Below, one piece after another: positions 22,801 to 36,104 of a DNA stretch of 64,000 nt. The number at the start of each line of letters is the position of its first letter. The first letter of the stretch is position 1. The DNA comes from Cliona cf. orientalis (taxonomy: Eukaryota > Porifera > Demospongiae > Clionaida > Clionaidae): contig OZ005695.1 of NCBI GenBank assembly GCA_963930775.1, positions 6,324,001-6,388,000 on the forward strand, in the 5' to 3' direction. The translations under genes and the position numbers were made by a program. A model generated the notes under the pieces. It searched no databases, was not told the origin of the DNA, and saw only the letters and a list, made by a program, of their open reading frames with translations.

Positions 22801-25800
22801 TTGGCAGGGAACCAGGTATGGAGGGAACTCACAATCATGCTATAATATGACTGACCACGACACTGCACTACTCACAGTAATTCAAATACGTGTATGTACT
22901 TGTATACAAGTATGGTTATTCGTTGAAGTTTCCAACATGTAACCTATGAAGCTGCCTAAGAGCTCTGCATGTACATGTATTTGTTAACAGGGAAATGGAT
23001 TGGGAGGTGGATCTTCTGCTACGGTTGGAGGTGGCAGTGAAGGCCGTAAGAGCATGGTGTATGATAAGGAGGGCACACTGGAGAAAGGAGGAGAGACAGT
23101 CAAGAGGAGGGATACCATCGGGGCGACCATGTCATCCCAAACCAGCCGATCGGGTCTTGAGGACTCATACTCGGCTGAGAGGGAGGCAAGGAAACGAGAT
23201 AGCGTTGCCACACTCACTCAGGACTTCTGCCCAGTCACTCTCACTGTCAATGGATTCTTTAGACAGGTAATTCATCTGATGTGCAACGGTGGTGTAAAGT
23301 AGTTCTTTGTTACTGATAGTAATTACCAAATCCCAAGCTCCATATTTTTGGGACATGAGTTTAGGGATACATTGCTGATTATATGACATGCACTATTGGC
23401 AATGGAGAACTCTATTTCACACTCATCCTCTTTATTAGTCTTAATCACAATTATTAATTTACAGGAAAGTGATAAACTAAGCGATGAAGACCTCTACAGG
23501 TCCTTAGCAGAGATGAAAAAATCTTTAACTGCATTCAGTCGAAAGACAAAGAGTATCCCAGGCAACCTCAAAGTGGACATCTCAGCTCCGGATGATAATA
23601 TGTCATGCTGTTTGACCTCTAGCCTGTGGGAGATTGACCCATTTCCTGACAAACGCACCAAACGTCCGACTCGAGAAATCGAAGAATTCCCACAGAGAGA
23701 AGTCTATTCTCCATGCACAACCTACAAGTAAGTTGGATAAAAACAAAATTTTAGTGCCTAACAACCTGATATCTGAACCCATTAGAACTTGAGGGATGAT
23801 AAGACACGTGCATGCAACCCTGAAGCTAGACTCAAGCCTGCATGCATTGAAGTAACCAAAGTTATCACTGCATGTATAAAAATTGCAATACAGTGCACCA
23901 TTTGCAATCTGAAATTAGTTTGCATGATGTCATGATCAATGTGTCACCAAAAATCCCCGAAGATGACATTATATTAATAATGCTACAATTGTAGCTACTC
24001 CTGGTTGAAAGTTTGGAGGAGCCTGCATGAGGATGAGGCTACTATATACTGTTACAACTGCATGCCACATGCAGACATTGATGCATATTAGTTCTACATG
24101 TAAGTGAACATCATGGCTGTGCCTCACCTGGGTTGCTCCGGATATAAATGTTATGAGAATCATTTGTTCCATTAGAATAAGTATGATATATGACATGCAC
24201 TCCCATATGCGATCAGGAACATGCTTTATGTCTACCCTCTCTCACTGGACTTTCGGAGTGGAAAGGGACGTAATATTGGGGTCAGAGTTCACTTCTTGTC
24301 AGGAGAAGAGAAGGAAGATGTGTGTCCAGCTATCTACGGCAAGTCTTGCTCACCTTCATACCTACGCGAATCTTGGTGTCCAGTTATCTATCACAACAGG
24401 TAAAGCAGCAGTGCACGTACCATAAATCAACATTTTTATGTGTGAGACTTATTATGCGAGTCAAGTGGTGGTTGCATAAATTTTTATCACACCATACATT
24501 GCAATGCATAAACCATTTACATGCATAAATTAAAATCACGTAAACTTTCAAGAGGCCTGTTTTGATGCATATGCATAATTTTTTATGTGCATAAAAATAT
24601 TGCATTACAATCTTTTAGACAATATTGAGTATTATGGGCACTGAATCATATGCTATATAGTTACATACCGTATAGCTGGAAATATTGACAGGAATTAATG
24701 TGAGTAGGACATTTTGGCGGATTTGTAGTATAGACTGCCAAACTGCCAAATTTTCTGGCTATACGGTAGATATGATACAATGTTAGCAAGATGACTTTCC
24801 ATTCAGGCAGCCAGAATTCTATGAAGAAGTCAAGATTGAGCTGCCAGCCAAACTGACAGAGAATCACCACCTCCTTTTCCAGTTTTACCAGATCAGTTGT
24901 AAGGTCCGTCAAGGAGAAGCTCATGCCAGTATTCAAGAGCCAACCTACCTTGGCTGCACTGTGAGTACATATACACGTATCTCTTACTATCAAATAAACC
25001 TATAAAAGTTATACTTTTTAAATATTCTGTCCCACCCAAACTTGATATGTAATTACAAGAAAGTATAACGTGAGATTGCAGGAGATTTTCTCACAGAGGG
25101 AGGGAAACTATAGCCAGTACGGGGATCTGGTGGTGGGATATGCTTTCCTGATCAATTTAACAATGATTCATGTGCCTATGATGCCAATCATTATAATCAC
25201 CAAATTAAATTTGTCAGTACCAACTAAGAGCTGGTTTACCGAACCTAATGGTTGCCATAATTACCTGACAGTATTATATAATCTTTCTCGTTTTTTGCAG
25301 TGGATTCCTATGCTTGAAGATGGCAAGATTCAGACGGGTGAGTTCCAACTGCCTGTTGCTGCTGATAGACCCCCGCCTGGCTACAGCCAGCTCTCCACTC
25401 ACGTCTGTCTCCCAAACCTAAAGTGGGTGGACAGCCACAAGCCTATCTTCAGGGTCAATGTTAACCTGGTTTCATCTGTTCATCCCAAGGTAGTTTAACT
25501 CAGTGTGCAGCATAGACGCTGACACTAATAATATTATTATTCTATGTAGGACAACCATCTGCTTGACTTTATGCTTGCATACTACAAGCGTAGTTCACAT
25601 CCATCAGATGAAAAGGATCTCTCTAACAGTATTGGTAACCTTCAAAGTGCCAACCCGGAGTCCCTTGTACAGTTTTTGCACACCACACTCAGCAATGTAT
25701 GCAGCCTAATGATTAGACCATCAACTGTGGAGGAGTCATTTGACATCCCCAGCAAATCTTTTGAGGCACTGGCTGGTATTATACAGCGGGTGTCCAACTT

Positions 25801-28800
25801 GAGCCTGCCCACTGACAAGCATGACAGAAACCTCATTCTGACCTCGTATGTCCAGTATGTCTTTGACGCTCCTCAAAGCCAGGCAACTAGTGCTATGTCA
25901 GCAACTTTTGAGGGGCGGAATGCGACCATCACCAAGAGCCGAGGTGGGGGTGGTGGGGCTGCAGGGGATGAGCAACTCCTATCGGCTCAAGCTGCTGCTG
26001 CTGCAGCTGCCTTCAAGAAGGGAGGCTCCGTCAGGGGAACCAAGGGCATCTCATTCAATGGTGAGTACACACACAGCCAGCTGCATCTTCTGTATTGATT
26101 TGTGTACTTCATTTTTGCAGTTGACATTGAGGAGATTGGTGCACCTGCAAGAAGAGGGTCTCACAGCTCAGCTAAAAAGGTTTGTAATGTGTTGTAAGTG
26201 TTCTGTCGAGGTTATATCTAATTAATGTTTAACTCACAGCTCTTTCATGAGGAGTTAGTCTTGCAGTGGATTGTTGTTCATCCATCGTCCCGGCCACTGG
26301 TGCTCAGAAATGCCTGGTTTTTCTTCGAAATTCTTGTAAGTATGTCATTGAAATCTGAGAAGCAATATATTGGTTCTCTCGCTCTATTACTCTTTCTCTT
26401 TCTCATACACATGCAGATCAAGGCCATGGCTCAGCATTTGAATAACTCTGACAAGCTCAATTCTCAGCGAAGAGATCGATTTTCTGCCAAATTTATGGAG
26501 GATCTTGACACTTTAGTTGGTTCCATTGCCATGGAGATTTGCAACAAGCATGTGCAGGTACATACCATACTGCTAATCATCATCCATTATCACCATTTAT
26601 TAAAACACGATCAATTTTTAGAATGTTGACTATGCTAAAAGACTGAACACAAGCTTAGCGTTTTTCATTCATGATGCATTTTCTTTGATGGATCGTGGGT
26701 TTGTCTTTGTACTCATCAAAACTTACCTTAAGAAGGTTAGTTTAGAATTCTACATACATGTCATTGTGTATCTGTAGATGATTCAACCTGAGTAATAATA
26801 ATGTTCTGTCGTAGTTCACTCTATCTGTCAAGGATCTCAACCTGCCAGAGTTCAGGCTGGACTTCCTTCGCATTGTCTGTTCCCATGAGCACTATATTGT
26901 TCTGAACCTGCCTCTTGGAACAGTTCTCTATACGTCAGCCACTGGTAGCCAGCATTCCTCTCCGTCTGGCTCCATCAGCTCCACCTATGAGAGCCTGGAC
27001 ATACCCAACGTTGAGGCCATGGGAGAGCTCTCACACGAGTTCAGGCACTTCCACTATCTCTCTGGTCTTGTCCTCTCTGAGCTGGCACAGGTCCTTCTTG
27101 ATGGAAAGTGAGTTTGTGATAACTAATGTCCTACTGAGTTCTTCTATAATGAATTTAATTATTAATACCGTGTTTAATGCCACAGTATATGACGTATTTA
27201 CCGTGATAGCACTCCGTATTGTGAATATTCAGGTCTCCTAAACTGCGTGAGCAAGCCATCCAGGTCCTTCGTGATCTTCTAGCTGGCCACGACAGTGATT
27301 TGCGTTACAACAATGCTGAATCTCGTGCCAAGATAGCCTCCATCTACCTGCCCCTGCTGTCCATTGTCATGGACAACTACCAGATCCTCTATAAGGGAGC
27401 AGATGGATGGGAGGACTGGAGTACAACATTTGAGCGAAACACTGCTGTTAGGAGGAGGTCTGTGGTGATCAGGGGAGATGCTACTGATGGAAGCCCTGAC
27501 ATTGAGGAGGTATTATTGTACATTGCTAGTGAATGTGTAATAAACAATTATAAAAACAATTGAATAAAATTGAAGAATGAAGTAGGAATGGCAGGATCAA
27601 AAAGTACTCAAATAAGAGATAATTGCATCTACTATACATCCCTACGCTTGCTTTTCTCAACTATTGTGCACCTATTAATCATGGTTGATGTGTTTGTTGA
27701 GTGCGGTGTATGGGAGACATTCGTGCAGGTTGTTCCCTAGTTGTCACGATGGTTTGGGTTTATCAGTTTTGATTCAATCGCGTTATTACTGGTTATTTTT
27801 GCACCCCTCAAAAAGCAAGCATAGGGATGTATAGTAGACGCGATTATCTCTTGTTTGAGTACTTTTTGATCCTGCCATCCCTACTTCATTCTTCAACTTT
27901 ATTCAATTGTTTTTATACTTATTTCTGTTCTTTTTATTTGCACTTAGTGTAATTTATCAATGCCATCTTACATGGTTTGCTCACAACTTATTAAGTGGAA
28001 GATGGGAGGTACGCAAAATTCTTTGCCATGCCCCTCATCATAGCAACTTGCATTAATAATATTATAATTTATGACGATGAACAGGATGACAAAGAGGCTG
28101 CTTTAGGAGGCCCAAGTAGTGATGAGACTTTTCCACTTAGGGAGGAAACCAAGTTTTACTGTCGGCGGCAGCTAGCTACTCGGCATATTAAATTTTATGA
28201 TCTATATGTCTTGCACCTTCGTATCATGATGGTATGATATCTATGATCGATCCAGCGTAGCACTAGCGCTGCAAGCGCTAGCGAGTAGCTTGTGCCTATG
28301 CCTAGCGCCTTACCGCTCCCCGAGCCTTGAACCTTCATATCCATGATCAGTCAGCTTGGCCTATATAGGCGCCTAGGGCCAGGTGCTGTCACATGACTTA
28401 ATTCACCATGGCAACATATTCCGAGCATGCGCATTATATCACAAAATGGCGTATCAGACACACCCATTCGATAATGCGCCATACACACCCACTATTACGT
28501 AACTGTCAAGATACGCCAAAGTAGCGTGCCACTGCACTGCGCGCTACAAAATAGAGTGGATTGATACTTACAGTAAGATGAGCGGTGGAGGCAGTCTTGA
28601 GCTAGGCCAAGAAACTAGAAAGAAAGAAAAATTGACAAATGGCTATTTTTTTGAACATCTGGTTCTGACGTGTACAATTGTTTTGATGAATGATCTTGGT
28701 CTTGTTAGATGCACACTTTGCTGGAGATTCTGATTTTCACACTTAGAGGTTTCACAAAATTACCTATTTTGAGTTATTTGGGTATTTATAATGTATTACA

Positions 28801-31800
28801 TATATTATGGCATATCCGGGCCATCCCTACTTATAGAGTCTACCGACTCTATGATTATTGTACATGTACTTGGGCCATTTACCGTAAATCGGGATATTTT
28901 CGCCGGTAAAATAATTTGTTTGTAAAATTTTCACACAGTCTGGAAAGGTAATAGACAAAAACGATGGCACATATGTATTTTTCCTATAGGATTATCCAAT
29001 AGAGAAAGTAGAGAACCTGCTTGGGCCAGTGAGCACGAGGAACCTGTTGGTGTGCTTCCTCTGGGTGATTAGGAGTATAGATAAAGAGCTGCTGTCCAAC
29101 TGGTGGTTCACACTATCCATCACGAGGCTGGACGCTCTGCTCAATGTTCTTGACCTCTGCGTCTCCTGCTTTGAGTACAGGGTGAGTATGGAGTCTCTTT
29201 GCAACTTCAGAGAGAGAAAGAAAGTAACTTCCAGGGAGAGGGAGGGAGAGTGAGAGAGGAGGAAGAGGTGGGGGGGGGGGGGGGGGGGGGAAGGGGGAGA
29301 GTCACGGTTTGAGTCCACAAAGTTTAACACCACTTCAAGAAAAAGCTCTCCATGCATCCTAAGTAACCTGATTTTTTTTTGCCATGACAGGGAAAGCGGT
29401 ATCTGACCAATCAGCCAAGCAATATTGGAACTGCTTCTAAAGGAGGTGATGTTAAGAGTCAACTTGCCAGTGCCATCCTTCATGGTGAGGGATCTGCCAG
29501 GGAGAGGCTCAGAATGAGAAAAGCACAGGCACAGCTTCAAGCACAAGGTAATTATGAGTGATCCTGTGATAAAATACCTCATTGCAGGAAAGCTTTGAAG
29601 GGTCCAATTTTTATAGCTTCTGCAGGTAACCGACTAACCACAATATTTAAAAGCCACAAAATAAGCACAATTGCACAGTATAAATTATAATGGATATGAT
29701 TGTGCAAGTCCGTGAAATTAAGCCACAAAAACCTTTAAGACTGGCTGCCTGTGAAAATTTGACTCTGCAAGAATTTCCCACTATAGAGTAACCCCTGCCC
29801 AAATATCATACGATACATGCATTCAATTATATATGCTGCTCATTTCTGTTGTGTATTTTATATTCTAGCTGATGTTCTTCGGTGGGGCAAGACATATTGG
29901 CAGGCAGCTTCTGAGCATACAGATCGGCCAAAGATTGATGTTGAAGTAGATGCCAAGATTGAGGGAAGCCTTGCTGCTGAGGCCAGTTTGATTGTGCTGG
30001 ACAACCTAGAGTGGTTGGTGCAAACGTTGTCTCTAGAGGGTCAGGCCATGCTCGGACGCACAATGGAAGTCCTCCTCCACCTAATGGGCTCTAACCAGAG
30101 CACTGAGGTGATGAGGAACATCTTTGCCACCCAGCGAGCCATCGTTAGCAAATTTCCTGAGCTAGTGTTTGAGGATGAGACGGAACTTTGTGCTGAGCTG
30201 TGCATACGACTGCTTCGTCACTGCTCGTCCGACATAGCTGAAGTGAGGGCACTCGCCTGTTCATCAATCTATCTCCTCATGAGACAAAACTATAATGAGC
30301 TAGGAAGTGTGAGTTGAACCATAGAGAATATTATGTGTACTATGATTGACTGTTTGTTTTATTGTTCAAAGAATTTTGCAAGGGTCAAAGTACAGTTGAC
30401 TGTAGCATTGTCATCCATTGTTGCTGGAACTTCAGTGAGTAATACATGATTTTAGCTACTCTGTATTGCAGATTGGTTCATAATTTTGTCATTTCAGACA
30501 TTCAATGAGCACCACTTGAGACGTTCCCTCAAGACACTCATTACCTATGTACAAAATGATCCAGAGATGAATGATGATGCAAATTTTTGTGAACAAGTAA
30601 GACTATAGCTATTATTTTCAGCATCAACCATGAGTGACGCTGATGTTATATGCATGATTCTCTCCAAAAACCTGAAGGTGAGAGAGTTGTCACTTAACCT
30701 TCATCGCATTCTCTTGGACACAGTAAAAATGCAAGAATTTCAAGATGTAAGGCTTAATATGCTTTTGTTCTCAGCCACATGTACACATCATTAATTTATA
30801 TCTTTCTTAGGATCCTGAGATGCTCATGGATTTGATGTACAGAATTTCAAAAGGTTACCAAGACTCACCAGATCTCCGCTTGACCTGGCTTCAACACATG
30901 GCTGACAAGCATGTCTCAGTAAGAGTAACTTTAAAAAGCACAATGGTATCTATGTTTACCTTCCTACTTTTACCTCTTCTCTCTCCTAGCGTCAAAACTA
31001 CACCGAAGCTGCCATGTGTTCAGTCCATGCAGCTGCCTTAGTAGCTGAGTACTTGTATCTGCTGGAGGGCCGACCTCACCTACCAATTGGATGTGTTGCA
31101 TTCCAAAAGCTCTCTCCGAATGTTCTTGAAGAAAGTGCAGTTTCTGATGACTTGGTCTCTCCTGTGAGTGGTCATTCTGCTGTCCTATCTTTGATCACCT
31201 CTCTCTCTCCCTCCCTCCCTCTCTCCCCCTGCACATCTGCATAGGAAGAGGATGGAATATGTACCAGTAAGAGCTTTTCGGAGCAGGGATTGGTTGATCT
31301 CCTAGAAAGTGCTGCCAGCTTCTTCTTTGAGGATCAAGCTTACGAGGCTGTCAATGAAGTGTACAAGCTCATTATTCCAATTTACGAGAGTCAGCTCAAC
31401 CACATTCAGCTTGGCAAGGTGTATGTGAAATTGTCTGACAGCTACAAGGAGTTGGTATCTAAGGGACAGCACAGGTTCCTGTGTTCCTACTTCAGAGTTG
31501 GATTCTATGGTCTCATCTTTGGAGATCTCGATAGGCATGAGTTCATATACAGAGAGGCGGCTTTGACAAGACTTGGAGAATTTTCCCTCAGACTTCAAGT
31601 GAGCTCTCATTGCCAGTCTATGTTGCATGGATCATGATCATGAAATGACATGCAGAAACTCTATCAAGATAAACTGGGTGATGGTAAGATTGAATTGATC
31701 AAGGATTCAGGGATAGTTGATCCCACTACACTTGATTACTCAAAGGTATTGATATTCTCTGTGGTCTATAGTATTAGGATGGAGTTACACACTTATTGTT

Positions 31801-33087
31801 TTGAATTAGGGTTATTTACAAATCACGTACGTTGAACCTTACTTTGATGACTGGGAAGACAAGGAGAGAATTACGGTCTACGATAGGTTCTTTAACATAC
31901 GTACGTCGTTGCTCATTATGCTGGCGAATATTTTTTAATTACTGCTTGAAATCGTTTTAGGTCGTTTTGCGTTCAATACCCCTTTCACTCCTAGTGGTAA
32001 GGCTCATGGTGATGTGACGGAGCAATACATGCGCAAGACCATCCTAACTTCTATGGAATGCTTTCCTTATGTCAAGAAAAGGAGCAAAGTCATCAAACTA
32101 GACACGGTACATACAATTATTGACATTGAATTATTATTTTTAACATGTGTGACAACATGAATATGCAGATTGAGTTACCTCCTCTGGAAGTAGCAATTTT
32201 AGGAATGCAAGAAAAAATTGAGAGTTTGAAACATATCCTCAGCCAAGTTCCTCCTGATGCTAAGCTACTGCAAATGCAGCTCCAGGGAGGCATTGCCACT
32301 TCCGTCAACCAAGGGCCCTTTCATATTGCAAATAGTTTCTTGAACATACCCGCAGACCAGCATACTTACCATCATAGACGACTGAAGGTCTGCTTTAAGG
32401 AGTTTACCAAAAGGTATAATATTATATTATCAAGAGTATAATACAAGTAGCCTCGTCCCTAGGCCACTCCCGCGTTTTCAATATTCTGCATGTAACATTG
32501 AAAATGCAGGAGTGGCCTGGGGACGAGGCTATAATATAGGAGGAAGAAGAGAGTATCTAACAACTGAAAAGCTGTTCTTGTAGTACAAAGTTCACCAGAC
32601 ATACAGTAGTTATGATAATACCTTGTCAACTAAGCATAATATTATGTAGCTAGTTGTACTTTGTAGTTGATAAAAAGCTTTTACAGGCAGGACTGTAATT
32701 TTATTTTTTCTCTCCTGATAAAGCTACATGTATACCTAATCCATTTCATTCAATACTGAAATACTGCCAGGTGCTGGGAAGCTCTTGAAGTTAATAAGAA
32801 ACTAATCACCGAGGAGCAAAAAGACTATCAGAAGGAACTGATGTCAAATTTCAAATTGTTCTGTGACAAATTAGAACCCATGGTCAGCACTAAGAAGAGA
32901 CACAAAAGGTCAAGGTATGCGTAAATATTAATGTGTAGTGACTAAGTAAGTATTATTGTAGATCATTGAAGTTTCTTATGACACATGCAGAGATCGAGCT
33001 CTGATTAACATTGCTGGAGCAGGGGCTGCTCGAACCTCAAGGCAATATAGCAGCTCTTCAACCAGCACAGAAACAAATATTAATTGA
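16853..33087 (+). CDS. DOCK-family guanine nucleotide exchange factor (DOCK6/7/8, zizimin-related type)
   Basis: At least 35 GT/AG exons give a protein of roughly 2,000 residues. Early exons: 16853-16890, 16998-17196, 17641-17843, 18207-18278, 20150-20285, 20370-20410, 20762-21001, 22201-22417, 22624-22815, 22991-23266, 23465-23727. DHR-1 exons: 24217-24399, 24807-24960, 25301-25489. Middle: 25550-26060, 26121-26179, 26240-26335, 26417-26557, 26622-26735, 26815-27107, 27233-27509, about 28085-28231, 28990-29181, 29391-29547, 29869-30308. The C-terminal part holds DHR-2. The N-terminus ([45 protein letters not shown]) follows the DOCK-C N-terminal domain order. DOCK proteins load GTP onto Rac/Cdc42 through DHR-2 and bind membrane lipids through DHR-1. 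Stop TGA at 33085-33087. Phases of the exons checked are consistent. The exact DOCK6, 7 or 8 relation needs a tree. Confidence 0.92.
17949..18010. repeat. short foldback in DOCK intron
   Basis: GCTAGTCTCGTGGAGCCA and its inverted form TGGCTCCGCAAGACTAGC enclose a short loop with a GTACG step. Shares the CTAGTCTCGTG seed with 5935 and 49967. Confidence 0.7.
18300..20140. other. long DOCK intron without recognised genes
   Basis: This 1.87-kb intron (18279-20149) is the longest I can place in the DOCK gene. It has only short chance frames, scattered TACATGTA steps and no clear inverted termini. Confidence 0.6.
24217..25489 (+). CDS. DOCK gene: DHR-1 (C2-like) exons
   Basis: Three exons encode [48 protein letters not shown], then [29 protein letters not shown] and [19 protein letters not shown]. 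This order (strand, catalytically inert C2 fold, WIPML block) is that of DHR-1 in DOCK6-8. The exon junction is directly LGCT to WIPM; an open stretch at 25070-25290 is intron. Confidence 0.9.
27549..27917. mobile_element. MITE with about 105-bp inverted repeats in DOCK intron
   Basis: Both ends start TATAAAAACAATTGAATAAA when read inward. The arms continue in parallel through GAAGAATGAAGTAGG, CAGGATCAAAAAGTACTC and CTACTATACATCCCT, with a few mismatches. The loop is about 155 bp and non-coding. It sits 39 bp after the donor of the exon ending at 27509. Confidence 0.88.
29270..29290. repeat. 21-bp G homopolymer in purine-rich intron
   Basis: Part of a GA-rich tract (29210-29300) in the DOCK intron after the exon ending at 29181. 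Confidence 0.9.
30811..32930 (+). CDS. DOCK gene: DHR-2 catalytic exons
   Basis: Exons from about 30811 on encode the helical DHR-2 region: [98 protein letters not shown], then [20 protein letters not shown] and [19 protein letters not shown], ending with [19 protein letters not shown]. These are the landmarks of the Rac/Cdc42 exchange domain of zizimin-related DOCKs. No internal stop interrupts the exons as spliced. Confidence 0.9.
32451..32528. repeat. 78-bp foldback in DOCK intron
   Basis: CCTCGTCCCTAGGCCACTCC pairs with GGAGTGGCCTGGGGACGAGG, and the arms continue inward through GTTTTCAAT/ATTGAAAAT to a small loop. A compact MITE-like hairpin. Confidence 0.8.
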
Positions 33088-33660
33088 AATGTAGCATACA
33101 TCCAGTCATCATAATTATTAACTCTTAATTAATTTTTTGCATCAGCATGTCAACTGCGATGTTCATCATGCAGCAGGTTTTTATCATTGTGAATGTTAAT
33201 GGAGATAATAATTACTGTGGCTACGTATTGTTGACTGGTGGTTCATGTACCATACTCAAATAAGGTGCTCCTAATTATTATTACATGCACACACATATTA
33301 TTGTATTTCATGATGCCCCTTAAAAGCCATGTGCACAATTTTATGCCTAATATGCAATAACCAATAATAATAATGATTATTATTTTCATTATTCATAATT
33401 AACATAGTTGAGAATATTCATAACGTAATGAGAAAACTCAAAATCGGAAACGAGAAATAACCAAATTGGAAGCTGGTATTGAGAAAAATCGAAATTGGTA
33501 ATGGGAAATAATATTGTATTGGGTAATGGACATGGCCCTTCTGGGCCACTGTAGAAATGGCCATGCAGGCATTCTCCAAGTCCATTTCAAACTCATTCTG
33601 GATCTGTAGTGGGAAAGAATAAAAATGGAAGAGAGTGTGCATAATATGCCTTCAAGACAA
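33088..33660. other. 3' flank of DOCK gene
   Basis: AT-rich DNA after the DOCK stop codon. I see no perfect AATAAA close to the stop. A GAAATTGGTAATGGGAAATA-type imperfect repeat lies at 33440-33530. No gene is supported. Confidence 0.5.
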
Positions 33661-33668
33661 CCCAGGGG

Positions 33669-35760
33669 ATGAACGGTTCCCTACAATTCAGGTGTGGTGG
33701 TGGGCAGAGAAGAATCATCTTGAATTGTATGAGTACAGAGCACCGGAAGAATTCCCAAAATAAGGCCAATGCCAAAACTCAAAGTTTGATGGCAAATTCA
33801 GCCTCTATGATTCGTCTAGACGCTGGGAAGGTGGATGTAAATTTGCTCATATCATCGAGGAGAGAGAAATCTGGAATGTTAGACCTAAGGATGTTCCAAG
33901 CAGTAAGTCACTGAACACCACAGCATTTTAAAACTAAGTCTGGCAATAAATATTAATGAAGGATGCAGAAAGAATTGTTTGAATGGGGTGGCACCTTGCC
34001 AAAATATTCATTGATTTATTCCCCAGATAATGATAGTGTCAGTGTACAAACACACAAATGTTCAATGGTCTAATGATTACAGTAAATCTCTTAATTGATC
34101 AGCTGCACCTGCTGATGACAAGCAGTTAAGGAGGAAATTTGATTTACATAATATGCATCAGGCTGAGTCAGCAAGCACATTATCTTCAGTAAGTTTGTAT
34201 TATTATTAACGCTCAGAGTAGTCATAGTCTGTGATAGAACTGGCTGCAATTTGATTAGACTTACTAACGGTCCCAAGCTCCTCCTTAGCCTGTCCTCTAA
34301 GGAATTAATTCAAGTTAATGATTGTAATTGTTGGAGCTGGTCTTGAAAGAAGAACTGACACCGTTGAACTATCAGCAGAAGTTTCCGCTTTGACAAACCA
34401 TGAACGGGATGCACATTGCTAAGAGTTAACGAGAAAGTCAGTAGTTTAATGTGTGCAAGCATGCGGCTACTAAATCATTAATGCAAATTTGATGGATAGT
34501 ACAGGTTTGTGGTTGACAACAAGATGAGTCACTGACGTACCAAAATGAATACACACATCCTGATCTTTATGACTATCTGGATGGTCTTGATCATGATGGA
34601 GATCAGATAGCCTACTGCACACAAGCTATAGTGAAGCGATTACACTTCCTGATCAAAGAGGTAGTACTGGTAAGGCAAAGATCCTTCGGGCAAACAGATA
34701 ACAAACTATATGTCAGTATTGCCAATCAAACTGTCACTCTAAAGAGTATTGCAACTTTTCGCCTGAAGGAATCATACTTTGATCGGCTTGCCTGATCACA
34801 TCATTAAGCGAATAGTACCAAGAAGGGAAGATTTCCGGCCATACCCAATGCTACCTTCCATCTCTCAAAGTCATTTAGCTCTTCACCTTGATTTATGCTC
34901 AGATGATCAATTTGAAGCCCGGCCTTACAGCAGCCATTTCCAGTCCAGGAAGTGGACCACCCTTTCTGATCTCAGGCCCTTTTGGTAGTGAAAAGACACG
35001 AATCTTAGCCTTGATATCTTGCTTTCTGTTTCATGAGCATGATGACAAAGGATGCACACATATCCTTGTGTGCACTCAACAAAACATATCAGCAGATACC
35101 TTCCGTGAATGCTTTAGTGATCTTATGGGAGAGAAAGATAAGAATTTGGAAGTTGTATGCCTAGTCCCTGATCATTACAGCAGAAAGGATAGTGGTGACT
35201 ACACATCATAATGATTGCGTAGTTTGTCTCAAACCACAGTTTGCAGAGAAATAACAAAGTTCTGGTTATGATGACTTATTCCACTGCCTATACTCAACGT
35301 TTCAGCATCGCCATTTTCCTTCAGGATACTTTACTTACATTCTCATCGATGAAGCAGCTCAAATGAGGGAGCCAGAAGCAGCAGGCTAGGTTCCCTTTGC
35401 TTTGCTACTATGCCAATATAAGCATCAGGTTAGTATAGTAACACTGGCATACAAAATAAATATACTGTATATAATATTTATTTTGTATGCCAGCATTATA
35501 GCATGCATGCATGGTATTATCTGTTACTTTGTCTCTAAAGGTTAATTGGGACCGGCCCTACTAGTTCTTGGTGAATGTGCCCAACAATAATATGGTTTGG
35601 CTACATCACTTATGGAGAGATTGTATTGTCTTTATACTCAGTGAAAATTTTCAGGGTGAAGCATTGCAGTACTACAAAGCTCTGACAACAAGCCATCGAT
35701 GTGCAATAGAGATAGTTAAACTATCAGAAAAACTATTCAATCTATAAAACATCTTTGAAG
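33669..35760 (+). pseudogene. broken SF1 RNA/DNA helicase (MOV10/HELZ-like core)
   Basis: Helicase motifs appear in order on the plus strand but in changing frames: PPFLISGPFGSEKTRILALI (34960-35020; Walker A, with E where G is expected before KT), HILVCTQQNISADTF (35075-35110), YILIDEAAQMREPEAA (35335-35385; Walker B, DEAAQ), YGLATSLMERL (35590-35625) and SHRCAIEIVKLSEKLF (35690-35745). The GLxxSLxERL and SHRC motifs are typical of MOV10/HELZ/UPF1-type SF1 helicases. Upstream coding-like pieces (33730-34190, 34540-34790) may be its N-terminal part. Several frameshifts and stops separate the motifs, no set of splice sites rescues them, and the Walker A change would harm ATP binding. This is a decayed copy, perhaps of an active gene elsewhere. 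Confidence 0.72.
35443..35494. repeat. 52-bp palindrome
   Basis: CTGGCATACAAAATAAATAT and its inverse ATATTTATTTTGTATGCCAG surround a short loop. It interrupts the helicase remnant. Confidence 0.85.
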
Positions 35761-35813
35761 CCAATATAGAGCTAGAATTTATTGGACTATCACACGACAA
35801 TCGAAAACTTTAA

Positions 35814-35890
35814 TATGACAACATTTCGACCATAGTAGCTAGGTCTTCATCAGGTCAAGACCTAGCTACTATGGTCGAAATGTTGTCATA
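35814..35890. repeat. perfect 34-bp-arm palindrome
   Basis: TATGACAACATTTCGACCAT... and its exact inverse flank a 9-base loop CATCAGGTC. The arm extends left through CTTTAA; its right-hand continuation (ATTAAAG) is displaced to 36105 by an inserted element, so the palindrome is older than the insertion. Confidence 0.9.
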
Positions 35891-36104
35891 ACAGTGCCTC
35901 CAAGCTGTTCTCCTACCTTTCAGTATAAATATTGAATTTCCCATTTTTCAGTATTTTGCATACACTTTCAGTATTTTTCAGTATTTTACATATATGATGT
36001 ATATGTACTGAATTCGAATTCCCCTAGTTTTCAGTATTTTTGAAAATTTATCAGTATTTATGGTCAGAATTCAGTTGATAAATTTGTATACTTGGAGGCA
36101 CTGT
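35891..36104. mobile_element. 214-bp MITE (ACAGTGCCTCCAAG termini)
   Basis: Begins ACAGTGCCTCCAAG and ends CTTGGAGGCACTGT. The inside is AT-rich with repeated TTTCAGTATTTT. It splits the right arm of the palindrome at 35814-35890. The join is consistent with a TA target duplication, suggesting a Tc1/mariner-type non-autonomous element. Confidence 0.8.

Noticed and set aside
25070-25300. Additional DOCK exon in DHR-1
   Set aside because: An open frame is present, but LGCT joins directly to WIPMLEDG as in related DOCK proteins, and the stretch has no fitting splice pair.
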